Of a stretch of DNA of 64,000 bases, positions 11,556 to 22,330 are shown in pieces (position 1 is the stretch's first letter; each line of letters begins with the position of its first letter). The position numbers and the translations under genes were made by a program. The stretch covers positions 8,599,501-8,663,500 of the forward strand of contig NC_052671.1 in assembly GCF_016802725.1 (NCBI RefSeq), given 5' to 3'. The notes below the pieces were generated by a model. The model was given only the letters and a program-made list of their open reading frames with translations. It did not search any database and was not told the DNA's origin. The DNA comes from Solenopsis invicta (Eukaryota > Arthropoda > Insecta > Hymenoptera > Formicidae).

Positions 11556-11889
11556 CTGAGTGTTTAAAATTTCAATTATTATTACGTTTTCTGTATAAGA
11601 AATTTAAATTTATCTCATATGATATTGTAATAAATATTATATAATAATGTTCCGTTTTTGTTCTGAATCATGATTATTATTTAATTATTCGTAAAATAAA
11701 ATACTCTTTGTTATCTTTTACGAATGTTATTTATATCTATTTGTGAGTAATTTTTATAAACATAAATACATAGCTGGGCTAAATCTAAAGGATTAGCAAA
11801 AATATCCAAAGATTACATGTTATTGAATATTATTCTTACCTTTTCTGTACAATAATTAAGACTTGACTTGCACAGTAAAAAACTGACAT
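8266..11889 (-). CDS. gene B: mucin-like Thr/Pro/Lys-rich protein with one hydrophobic segment (about 1,079 aa)
   Basis: Unrecognised family. The main exon covers 8266-11455 and ends at TGA 8266-8268. It starts after 'tttatttcag' on the minus strand, so the apparent N-terminus encoded by 11456-11502 is intron. A short upstream exon (11840-11889) joins in phase. Layout: residues about 18-165 are mixed and include a TTTGGISTWILLNPPSTT segment; about 170-400 are dense in Thr, Pro, Lys and Ser, as in O-glycosylated mucin-like stalks; about 530-545 form a very basic run (KRKKNKRRRK); about 617-640 form a hydrophobic Gly/Leu segment (SFGVMSLVGLGLGLASYFLY), probably membrane-spanning or buried; then a Tyr-rich region; a furin-like RSRSKR near 884; and an acidic coiled-coil-like stretch just after. 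The C-terminal 40 residues look helical. The N-terminal exon gives only a weak signal peptide. A cell-surface or matrix role is inference. Confidence 0.8.
11507..11554. repeat. (TA)n microsatellite
   Basis: Uninterrupted alternating ta of more than 40 bases, directly behind the acceptor of the gene B main exon, so within its intron. Likely length-polymorphic. Confidence 0.95.
11840..11889 (-). CDS. gene B candidate first coding exon (16 codons)
   Basis: On the minus strand an ATG at 11889-11887 opens 16 codons (MSVFYCASQVLIIVQK) plus two bases, ending before 'gtaagaata', a good donor. The two leftover bases complete a serine codon with the first base of the main exon, so the phase is right, and the 384-bp intron is of ordinary size. 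The peptide is hydrophobic but short for a signal peptide, so a different upstream exon remains possible. Confidence 0.5.
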
Positions 11890-13710
11890 CACTGTCAAGC
11901 GTCATGAATATAATTAAATGTTAAAGGTAAAGTAAAAAACAATGAAGTATAATAGAGCAATCTTAAAATAAATTATTACGTTAACGTATTTTGGAAAAAT
12001 TAAAAGGAATAATTAAATTACCAAAAAAACTCTTTTAATTTAGTTAAAACTTTTTAATTTCCTTATTTTTTTTCTTAACTTTAAAGTTGTCTAAAAGCGT
12101 TTATAATTAATTATCAATGAAAAATAAAAAATTTTTGCAAATTGAATTTTAAAAAAAGAAATAGATAATACTTAAAACAACAGTATTCTATTTACTTTCA
12201 ATTTTAGATTAACTATGTATATAAAATCGGAAATTTAAAAAAAAATTAATCATAAAAACTGGTAAAAAATGGCATAGAATAATTTTCATAGTGTAAAGCC
12301 TGTGTATATTATTTTTATTATTTTTATTTTTAATAAGATATTCGTAATAAGTTTAAAAAATTAAAATAAGTAAATAAATATGTAAGCGTAGTCACCAAAT
12401 ATTCTTGCATAATTTAATTATTAACAATTATATAGCGTATATAGTTAATTTAATAATGACGAGATTTTAATATTAATTAAAATTCAATAATTAATAATTG
12501 AACCTAGACCGCAATATAGGCCTATCTCATCTTTAATTGTGTTAATTAAAATTTCTTTATAATATATTTTGTTTCTTTTCTATGGCAGTAATAAAATAGG
12601 ATTTAGAGGGATCGTAGGTGTAAAAATAGGAATATATATTTTTTACAACATATACAAGGCGTAAAATATTATATAATTACCCAATGAAATATTAATCTTT
12701 GTTTTAAATATTTTATTAACATTACATATTCGTTGGCACAAATAATTGTTAATGCCCTGAAATGTTGTAAAATTTAATTAAGTTAAAAATACCAATACAT
12801 CAAAAAATTTTAATCATAACCCCTTGCAGTTCTACATCGAGCTAAACTCGACATAATGCTTTGTAGTAGTCTATTGTATAATTCACCAAGCATTCGAATT
12901 GATACACACACAATTATAATCAGCAAATATTATTTTCAGAATTTTCTCTAAATAATAAATAAATAAATAAATAATAAAAACTTTTATTTAGACTCGCTAA
13001 TTAATTGAAATTACGAGCGAAATACGCAAAGAGATAATATTAGATTATAATCAGAGCATCTTTTTTTAATATTTTTAATACGGAACAAATTTAATATTAC
13101 AGAAATTTTATAAATATATACGATACGATAAAAGAGAGAAAAAAACGCAATACTTTCATTATTCTATACATACACGACCATAATGATTTAAATAGTAACG
13201 TAACGTGGTTTATTAATTATTAATAATACGTAATAAAATTAAGTTAATAATTGCACTGATTATCTTCTAATTCATGTAATTGTGTAAAGCGAGTGTTTTC
13301 TTACTATGTTACATTTTGGCGTAAGAGTAAACGTTATATAAAAATATATTTTTTTAACTATCTTAATTACTTTACATAAATAAATAGGATGTCGTGTGAC
13401 TGTATAAAAACAACCCAATCTGCAAACAATGTTTTTTAAATACTTTTTAAATATTTAAAAAGCATTTTAAAAACACTATCTACTGATTGGGGACGGACGT
13501 AAGTGACAAGTCACGAGTTAGCATCCATACTTTTCGTATATGTGTTTTTAAATACGTAATTTTCAGTAGAAGTCAAAGGAACTCTTTAAATCTAGATGAC
13601 GTAGAGAGACTGATTGTCCCACCCGCCCCCATTACTACTACTGCATGGGTAAATTATATTTAATTACATATCAAGGACGGATGTGAGGACTATTAATTTA
13701 AATTACTATA
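11890..13710. other. AT-rich spacer between genes B and C
   Basis: I see no gene. The DNA is strongly AT-rich and includes an (AAAT)n run near 12955-12975 and a fold-back element at 13413-13492. The promoter of gene B should lie in its left part; no convincing core promoter motif was found. Confidence 0.5.
13413..13492. repeat. 80-bp palindromic fold-back element
   Basis: The ends 'cccaatct' and 'gattgggg' are inverted, and the centre (13442-13461) is a perfect 20-bp palindrome of type ctttttaaat/atttaaaaag. The intervening arms match imperfectly. This looks like a small palindromic MITE remnant. Confidence 0.65.
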
Positions 13711-13732
13711 TTTATTTAGTTATTAATTTATT
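13711..13732 (-). terminator. poly(A) signals for gene C
   Basis: Two 'tttatt' (13711-13716 and 13727-13732) read AATAAA on the minus strand, 340-360 bases beyond the gene C stop codon. They are suitable 3' end signals; no transcript evidence is available. Confidence 0.45.
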
Positions 13733-14071
13733 CACTCAGATAAGTAAAGTTGCGTCCTTAATGAACGAAAATATCATACAATTATCTGTATCATCATTAT
13801 ACATGCTACGTTAGTGCATCATAATATTTTAAAACAAACATAATCATCTAGCTATCCTCTCTCATTTTGCTTTTTTACTAACCACGCATTAGTTTCAGTC
13901 TAGTACCGAACGATATGCGAGCGATCACTACGGTATACCTTGTAAATTCTATCCAAATAAAAGTAATTCTAGAAGCGGGAGCGTACTTGTTTCATACAGG
14001 CTTCATGCCATGGCTCTCCTACTTATCCGAAGATCACCAAGCGTCACAAGATCAATCGGAGTTCAATTCGA

Positions 14072-17000
14072 TCATCTTCTGCGCTTCCTACGTCTACTCT
14101 TCCATTCGTTCAGACGATCGTACTTGTGCACGGCTCGCCTGACGAACTCCTCGAGATTTGGCGCGAAACCGACTGTCTTGTCGGCGGAACGCCCGATGTC
14201 GAGGACGCTCGGTAGTGCCCACGGGAAGATGACCGCGGCTACGCCGATCATGCCGGCCGCCATCGCGGCGAACGGCGCCGCGGCGATGCTGAAGATGCCA
14301 TAGCTCAACGGGTTTAAGAAGGAAAAGTACGTGAAAGCTGTAGCTAGGGACTGCATCATACCGCCTGGCAACATATCGAAATCATCGTCATCATCATCGT
14401 CGGACGACGATCCTGCAGAGCCTGCAGTCGCCGCCAAGGATGGATTAGTAATACTCGGTAAACCGGGTTTAATGGCAATGCTAGGAAGATTCGATAATGA
14501 TGGCAATTGCAAGGAACCCAGCCCGCCGCTGGCCTGACCTTTCACCGGACCAGGTTTGATCAAATATGGAGGCAACTCGGAGCCTCCGGCGACAGATGGC
14601 CCGCTTGCGGAAGCGCCAGCAGCTGGTGGATCGACCGCGGAACTCGACGCGTCATCGCCGGGACCAACAGCGGGACCGTCGACGGACGATCCGGCGGGGA
14701 TCGCCGTCGCGTCTACTTCCGCTAACGGGACGCTCGTGCCGGACACGCTGATCTGAGTACCCTGGAACACCTCGATGGTCGACAGTCCCGAGGACTGATC
14801 GTTCCATTGTTCTGGGATCTCGGTGGGATCTTTCTGGGAATCGTAATAATCATGTTGACCCGATTGCGACGTTTCGAGCGGATTGGAGCTATACGTTCCG
14901 GTTGACACGGTTACGTAATTGTTCACGGAATCCTCATAAGAGATATCGGTGAACGCATCGGCGTATTTCTCGTTCTCGTCCGCGTCACCGTAACTCTGCG
15001 TCGCCAATGAGGTCTGCTGATCCTCCGCACTACTTGGCGTGAACACGTTCGTATTCGAAACGTGCGAGTTAACGATTATGTTCAGATCGGTGCACCCTTC
15101 CTTGCTTTGAATTGTGTTGTTCACTCGGGTGTAAGTGTTTATCATAATCGTCGGACATTTCACCTTGTTGGTCGACGAAGGGATAGTATTGGTTTCCTGT
15201 TTGGTATGCTCCTTGTCCTTATCCTTCTCAGAAGTGAACATTATGTGAACGTTGGGTCTTTGCGCCAGTTCCAAGGACTCTGAGGAAGACCCTGAAGAAG
15301 CTACTTCATCTACCGTGTCTGTTTCCGGCACTTTCAATTGCGTCACGGTCACATTCGGCTTCGTCGAGCCATCGTTCAGGATGTGAACTACCGTATTCTG
15401 CGACACGTGTGTCACAGGAGTGAAAACGGTCTTGTTCCTCAGTGACGCCGCGTCGGGCCAGGAAGAGGGAATCAAGGAATCGGGGAGAGTCGAAGAGCTC
15501 GTCACGTATTGAGGGCGAGTGATAGAACTCGGGTTTGACCATCGAATTGGATACTTTGCGTGAAAGTCCGTTTTATCGAGATCACCCTGATTCGTATCCT
15601 GAAGAACAACGGTCTCATAATTGTCGTGAGTGCTGATGCTCAACGGACGATTGGGTTCCAAGTTTTCGTAGATCGATTCGAAGACCGGCTCTATCGGCTT
15701 GTTGTCATTGTAATCGAAAAATTCCGTATTGTTCGGAACGATTTCCGGTACCTTCAACCAGTGGATGATCTTCTTCACGCTGGAGTCGAGGACCGGGTCA
15801 GTATGATCAAAATAGTTATTCGACGACAAAATCGGCGTTTCATGGACATCCGGAAGATCCTCAACACTCGACTCTTCCTCCAGGGACGAGGTGTATTTGT
15901 CATAATTGTACAGATCCTCGATGTCCTGAAGTGCCTCGTTCGGCCAGTTCTTCAAGTACGCGTTGTATTTTACAGGCGTGTCGTACTTGTCTCCCGTCTT
16001 GTTCCCACCACCGACTGCCTGACTCGTTGACTTCTGGTTTAATGACGAATGACTATTCTTCGTCGCGTGATCGTTCAAGCCGACGGGCTTCTTTGCAGCT
16101 GTTTGCGTGAAGTTGCTCTTTGCTGGCTTTCTCAATTGAATGCCGGTAGAACCAGTAACATCGTTGCCATTCTTCAACCTCGTATCCAATGCGACGCTGC
16201 TGGCGTTCCGCCAAGTCGAAGTCGAGTACGGATATCGGAGCTTAACAAAATTTCTATGAAACGTAGGTGCGTTCCTACGCGGCAACGCAGGGGGTCGATT
16301 GCGATCGACGACTTCGGTCTTCGAATTCAGGATCAAGGCCGTCCCCGCGTCGTGCGTCGATTTTTCTGAATTATTCAAACCATTGCGCTGGCTGTCGATG
16401 CGGCGAGAAGAATCAGTGACGACACTCGGCTTTGAATTCCTGTACGAAATCACAATCGAGTCGATATTTTTGCGACTCGGATTATGATATTTAGGAACAG
16501 AACGAGCAGCAAAGTCCGCCTGAGAAACATTTGTCCTCGCTATTTGCAGAGAAGAAGATTTGCTTACACCTTGCTCTAACTTCCTACGCGACATGTCGCC
16601 TTCAATACCTCTATTCGCGAATGAATCGAATCTAACCGGATTCAACTTCCAACGATTTTCTACCGCGACAGAGTTATCGTCATTTGTCCTCTCGGAACCA
16701 GATGCGTGACTTGCCAAGAAATCATTTCCTACCGAGTATGAGTATTTCGTTTGAGCGACTACCGATTCGAGATTTTTATTCGAAATCACGCCAGATTTCA
16801 ATCTCTCCAAATTCCTATTATTCACCTTACCAAAGTGATTCGTTCGATCGTCTTTCAAGGAGTTAAATTTCACCCAACCTATATTTTCGTTCTGAGCCAT
16901 TTTGGAATTACTAGAGGAAGCACGAAACAAAGACCCGTCTGACTCGCCCGAGTTTCGAACGGTAGCAATTTTTGCGATTTCACCTGACACATCCGTCCTT

Positions 17001-18944
17001 GAAAAATGTGGGGGAGCATTTAGCGCTCTAAATTCAGGCATCGTCCAGATGTCGTCGATCTTGGAACGACGTACGCTAAACGGTCGCGCCGTCGGAGCGA
17101 AATCGCTCAAGCGTGAACCGACTGCGTTATGCTCGCGCGACAAATCGCCACTATCGCGGAAATGTGTGATATACGACTTTCTATTACTTCCGGAAGTCCC
17201 TGTATACCTGCTATCGTCTCGAACAATGTCGTGCGACTTGCTCGAGACTTGGACGCCTCTCCATCCCTCGTCGTTCTTTTCTATTGTCTTCGCCTGCGAA
17301 TCCGCGCCTGAAAAGTAAAAAAAAGGAAAGAATTATTGTTTTCGATCTTAAAGAAAAATTTTAACGCAAACTTGTCGACCGCGACGCCAACGTTCTATAC
17401 TGATGCATTAATGATTGCCAAACGTGTGCAATTATTAGGTGTACAAATGAATAATTCAATTTCTTGGCTAAACTCCAAATTTATTTTAAAAGAAAAAAAA
17501 AAAATTCGTAATAAAAGTATTCATCGTTGCTTTCTATTACTTTTTAGTCATCATTCGGACAGCTTATGAATTGATTTTCCTTCTCGGAGAAATGTCTTTG
17601 GATAAAATCGTCAAGCCATTTTCGAATCTCATCCACTAATTGGGAATGTGTATTGGCATGTTTTATCGATCGAAATAAATGATAATCCGAAAGTGCTGCT
17701 ATGTCTGATGAATACGAGGTGCTGCCAAACGTCCTAGTCAAGACTCATTATGTCTTTTGTGTTAAAAGCAACGTGCGCCTTGGCGTTGTCATGCAGCAAT
17801 TTTGCAAGACGTTCTCCTTTACCAATAGACGAGCATTTTTGTTCCAATTCTTGACTCAAGCAGATTAATTGATATTACAAATCCGCAGTAACTAGCTGTT
17901 TCGCTCGGTTCCAACAGCTCACAATAAATAACGCCCTTGATATCCCAGGAAAAGCGGAGAAGAATCTTTTTTCCGAAACGTTCCAAAGCTTTGTGATCGA
18001 TGTGATGGTTTGCCAGAATTTACTTATGTAGAACTTCTTGCGTTTTTTAAATGTCAAAAGTATCTATTTTTTTAATACCTTTTAAAATTGTGTTGGTATT
18101 TTTATTAAACTAAGTACCATTTTTAATAATACTACATAACCGCAGAAGAGCATAAATATTAATTAATTTTTTAACAGTTTAAAGAAAGGATTTGGATTGT
18201 TCATTTGTACACCTAATACTATTCCGTCGCAACGCGGGGATTTCTCAATGCGTTAAATTTGAGCGACCGCCAAGTTAGAACACTTCCGTCTTAGGAAATT
18301 CAGTTTTGCAAGAAAAGCGCGGGTGGTGCGCGCACGAAAAGCAGTGGCGTAATTACGGCTTTACGAAGAAGATACGTTGTTATCCGACACGCGACAACAA
18401 TCGATGCTATTGAGTAATTACGCGATTGATGCCTCATACGCGTTTTCTCCATAATTGGAACATTGGACGCAAATTCAATCCTTTTGAAGAAGAAATAAAT
18501 AACTCGTTACTGCTATAGAAAGAGAGAAACGCGTTTGAAAATTATTGTCACGAATACAATCTGCCGAGTAGAACGCTAAGTCAGCAGACGTTCCTTACTA
18601 ACTAATCACTATTTGATCATTCTGAACTGGCTGTCGCAATTAAGATACATTAAGAGATAACAGATTTGCAATTGAATAAGCACGGTTGATTTCCTACGAT
18701 TGCAGCGCGAAGAAAGCATCAATTTTGCGTTTAGAAAACACCGTATCCTACTGCCACAGCTCGTCACGTTGCACGATTTCATTGCTAACCGATTGTTTCA
18801 TTGCACCGATAATTTCCGATCGCGTCATAAAACATATATTATCGTCGCGTGATCTCTTGTAGAGTACCCACCATTCTGCGGCCTGGTGTCTCCCGATCCT
18901 GCTATCAGCAGGATCACCACAATCTTCAGCAGCTGCATCCGCAT
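14072..18944 (-). CDS. gene C: secreted, disordered protein with C-terminal hydrophobic block (1,102 aa)
   Basis: Unrecognised family. Two coding exons, 18872-18944 and 14072-17307, join in phase 1 (AATG|GC) and give 1,102 residues ending at TGA 14072-14074. The main exon is open all the way to its acceptor ('tacttttcag') at 17308, so the true N-terminus is not the internal TTG near 17143. Residues 1-20 are a typical signal peptide (MRMQLLKIVVILLIAGSGDT). Residues about 25-880 are Ser/Asn/Thr/Arg-rich with little predicted order and several N-glycosylation sequons. About 880-990 are Ala/Gly/Pro/Ser-rich; about 993-1000 an aspartate run; about 1002-1059 a hydrophobic block with two segments broken by Pro and Gly. 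The last seven residues are RRRKRRR. The intron (17308-18871) contains a mariner remnant. A secreted or membrane-anchored product is inferred from signal peptide and hydrophobic block. Confidence 0.85.
17435..18216 (-). mobile_element. internally deleted mariner element in the gene C intron
   Basis: The ends 'ttaggtgtacaaatga' (17435-17450) and its exact inverse (18201-18216) are terminal inverted repeats flanked by TA (17433-17434, 18217-18218). They resemble the ggtgtacaa terminal type of mauritiana-like mariners. On the minus strand, in shifting frames, are transposase pieces: a SWDIKGVIYCELLEP stretch, LLHDNAKAHVAF with the second catalytic Asp, and SDYHLFRS with the third. Full mariners are about 1.3 kb; this one is 782 bp and lacks the N-terminal half, and stops and frameshifts break the rest. 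It therefore cannot make a transposase. It is transcribed with gene C if the intron model is right. Confidence 0.9.
17544..18057 (-). pseudogene. mariner transposase C-terminal remnant
   Basis: Two separate open frames and the sequence between them carry the C-terminal half of a mariner transposase, including the HDN and DYHLFRS catalytic landmarks and a KWLDDFIQ segment typical of the family. The N-terminal DNA-binding domain is absent, and the pieces lie in different frames, so the gene is dead. Confidence 0.85.
18872..18944 (-). CDS. gene C exon 1: signal-peptide exon
   Basis: On the minus strand 'tttttgtttcag' precedes a 7-base leader and an ATG (18944-18942), followed by 24 codons and one base, then 'gtgggt'. 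The encoded peptide has a basic N-terminus, a hydrophobic core (LLKIVVILLIAG) and polar residues after, which is a textbook signal peptide. A second ATG two codons downstream would not change this. The acceptor directly upstream means a noncoding 5' exon exists. Confidence 0.85.
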
Positions 18945-20002
18945 TTTCGCACTGAAACAAAAATCAAATGAAAATCAAGATACTCGCATGGAATGTAGGG
19001 AGAGCCAAGTTCAAACCCTGGCCGAGATAATATCTTTTACAACAAATTTTTTACAATTTTTTTGAGATATGAGGGAATCGTAGAGATTCCTTGGCATCTG
19101 TAATAATTAAATTGATTTTCAATTTAATTTCGTGATATTACAATTCTATATAGTTCAATTTAAAAGCTGTATTTGAAACTGACAAGTAATGACACACAGT
19201 TCAAGAGAATTAGAAATTGCATGTAAAATCACATGGCAAACGTTACTTCAGCTTTAAGATCTAGCTATGACCGTTTAGGCTTGTCAATCATTTGTGTTTT
19301 CACATAGCGATCGAGGTATTCTTATTTAGAAAGCAAGCAAAAATGTTTCGAAATACGCTCTAAAGGAAAGACTATAAAAAAGAATTTTGTTGCTCAACTC
19401 GCTTACAAGTTCTGACTCCACTTTCGCACAGAAACAAAAGCCTGAGAAGACTGAGGAAAATATTTTGAAATGCAATCTAGAGCAAGAATCGTGAAAAAAA
19501 TGTGCTCAACTTATTTACGAATTCTGGACATTTATTGTGAATGATGCGCGACGAATTATAACAAGACAGAGGACAAATCCCTTGAATCGAGATGCGTGAG
19601 GCTAGAGGCTGTCCTCGACACGATGACCTACACTGAAACGCTGAACCTGATCTTGAACAACGATCTAGATCTGGGATGGATCTCTCGTTGCACGATATGT
19701 CATCGAGAGCCAGTCAACAGGAAGAGAACGCCGGTCGCAAGAAAACGATTTTGCGTGAGCGTGAAAGACGCGATTGCGCGGCGCTCGTGTACGTGAGGAA
19801 AGAAACGACGCGAGCAGTCGGAAGCGGTGGAGTAAGTGCGGAAGTCGAAGGTTTTAATTTTATGGCCGACAAAAGAGAGATACGATGCGCTTGCGTTAAT
19901 ATTCATGAGGATGCGCATCAACTATATTGCAGGGATTCCTGTCTGTACTGTGTACTTACGTTTCGACAGTTGCTCTTACGATAGTCCGACGCCGCAATGT
20001 GT

Positions 20003-20010
20003 CTTATAAA
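20003..20010 (-). promoter_or_regulatory. possible TATA box and first noncoding exon of gene C
   Basis: The minus strand reads TTTATAAG here. About 45 bases downstream is a good donor (gtcgaaac|gtaagt, exon end at 19960). A transcription start about 30 bases after the TATA would make a very short noncoding exon spliced over 1,008 bases to the acceptor at 18952. The signals fit in order and spacing, but the tiny exon makes this tentative. Confidence 0.25.
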
Positions 20011-21731
20011 GTGCGATAAATATGAACCAAACATTATTCTCTAATTTATAATACATAACATAACATAAACAAATAAAAAAGATTTTATTTATTTTTTTTT
20101 CCTTTTTTTGCAAATTTGATTTTTGAATGTTATAAATAAAATTGTGAACGTAAACGATAATGTAACACATAAATTCTCGTGTTATTGACACATTTAAAAT
20201 TCTTAATATTAAATTTAGATATTAAATAACGTCAAAATGGACAAATAATAAAAATGGACCGAAGCAAATATTCTTAATTATAACTACATGGAATATGGAC
20301 TTTGAATAACTGTAGAATACGGTCTTCCTCACTTGAATATCAAGAGTTTTAGGACATGGTAATCAAAAAACTCGAAATGCACACGATCGTTAATGATTGC
20401 CAATGACGCAATTGCCGAGACGGTCGGCTCTGATGAGTTTACATAGGCTGCGCGACGTGAATCTCTAATCACCGATTTGTCAACTAAGGTTTCGATTGAA
20501 AGCATCGTTCGTATTCGCTGCTCATTTCTGATTGTTCCAATCATCTATGCACGCGGAATGCGAACAATAACATTACTTTACTATTGACGTAAGTTTATCT
20601 GTGCAATGTAATTCGTGGAATTTCGTGATATGCCACGCAGGTAATACAAACGTCCTTTTTTCCAAAACTTCTTAACTATTAGAGTAAAACTGTGACAAAC
20701 GGCCCCTGAATAAAAATCGCAATTGATAGGTTTAAATCAAATATTTTAACATGAATTGGCACAAACTATAAAATATCTAATAAATTACTGATTTTTTTAA
20801 TTCTATCTTAATACTTTTATATGCAGAATAATCAGAAGGATTATATTATGTAAAAAAAAGTTATATAATTTTAATTAAAAAAACGCCAAAAATTAATTTT
20901 ACCATTACTTTGATCTTTCCTTCAAATTATATAATTTTTTTCATACCTTCTATATTTTTCAAGAGATTTTGATGTAAAAGTTAAAACGGGACACCCCCTG
21001 TATAAGTATAAATCAAATGAGACAACTGAATCATTATTAGATAATATTTTAAATATTGCTGCAATCGCAGGTGCGCGACGATTTAAAGGGGCTGATCATA
21101 AACGAACGGAACCTTCTTGTTCCCGCATTGAAATCTCCACTGAAAGTTTCAACAAAGGCTTGGCACTCACACCTGGAGAAGCCGACCCGCCGTAAACCCT
21201 ACATTAATATCTCCCTCAAATGGAATTCTTTAACAATCATGGATGATTGTCACGCGGATGTTTTTTTTACCGTTGCATTCTTTTCATTTTGATATTCGTG
21301 TCCCCTAACGGTACCGAACCAGCGCGCGGCGCCGTCGATCTTCTTCGGGCGTCCTTCGTATGTGATGCCGCGTTGTGCATCTCGAGGGAACGTTGAGCGG
21401 TCGAAGTGTGCGAGAAGTCCGACAAGACATTATTCCATCGGTAGAATAGCCGTAGAATCCGACGCGTGAATTCTACGAACGAGGCACGTACCGTTAACCA
21501 TTTAAATGTTTCTTCACGAATCAGAAAACCGCTCGCAGGCGATTCTGTAGGGTCGTAAACAATTTTGTGAAGAGATTTATATAATTTTGAGCGGATGCAC
21601 GTCGAATGAGTAATATATTAAACCAAGCGATTAAATACATTTCTTAGTATACAACAATTAAAATTTTAAGCTCATTTTTTAAACATCGTCAGCTTTTCGC
21701 GGACGTTTCAAAAGTGTATTACATAAATTTA

Positions 21732-22330
21732 TTAGAATTGAGTAATTTAATATTTTAACTAAATTAAAGTTAATAATTTATAAAATTTAATTGCGTTAAA
21801 AGTTGCATGGACAAAAAGACTCGGTTAAAAATTGCGTTAAAATTAAATTAACTTACATTGAATTAAAAATTTATTTTAAAAAGCTTTATTTATATTAAAA
21901 TGTATTTTTTCTTTTACAATTTTTTTTTACATAAGTACATTGAGAAAATGATCTGATTATATTAACAAAACTTACCAATTGAGTGTTTCTAATGAAATCA
22001 AGCAGAATTTCTGATTATTATAACAAGACTCTGGTTATTATAATCAGAACGTTTGATAGATTTTATTATAGTCTGGTAATTTGTACAAGATTTTTGATTC
22101 ATCCATTTTGGAACAGATATATTGGTTGAATCTAACAGAATTCCTATTAAAGCAACAAAACTTCTTTTTTCAATGTAAATTTTTAATTTAGGAAAAAACT
22201 TAATAAGTTAAAATTTAAAAATAGTTTAAGTTAAAAATTAGTTTATTTTATATAATCAAAGTTAAGTAAAAAGTTATTAACTTTATTATTTAATTTTTAA
22301 CTTTTTAATTAGTTTGTACTCAACCCCGAA
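21732..22330 (+). mobile_element. MITE 3, copy 1, interrupted by MITE 2
   Basis: This AT-rich element starts near 'ttagaattgagtaa' and ends near 'tactcaacccc', so its ends are inverted (ggttgagta type). The same series of words, such as 'ttttaactaaatta' near the start and 'attatttaa' followed by a 'gtaact/ttaactttt' stretch near the end, occurs in the same order at 29436-29932. MITE 2 (21938-22175) interrupts this copy only. Exact ends need alignment. Confidence 0.6.
21938..22175 (-). mobile_element. MITE 2, copy 2 (238 bp)
   Basis: Reverse-oriented second copy of the element at 611-849, starting 'cattgagaaaatg' and ending 'ttttttcaatg', flanked by TA at 21936-21937 and 22176-22177. Identity to copy 1 is roughly 80-85% by eye with few gaps, so the two insertions are old or come from diverged source copies. 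Confidence 0.8.

Noticed and set aside
20980..21005. 'cgggacaccccctgta' motif, similar to a phrase seen at ends of some insect repeats
   Set aside because: No inverted partner was found upstream within a few hundred bases, so no element could be drawn.
21056..21292. 78-codon plus-strand ORF after an acceptor-like 'atcgcag'
   Set aside because: No signal peptide, domain or matching donor/next exon; follows AT-rich repeat DNA.
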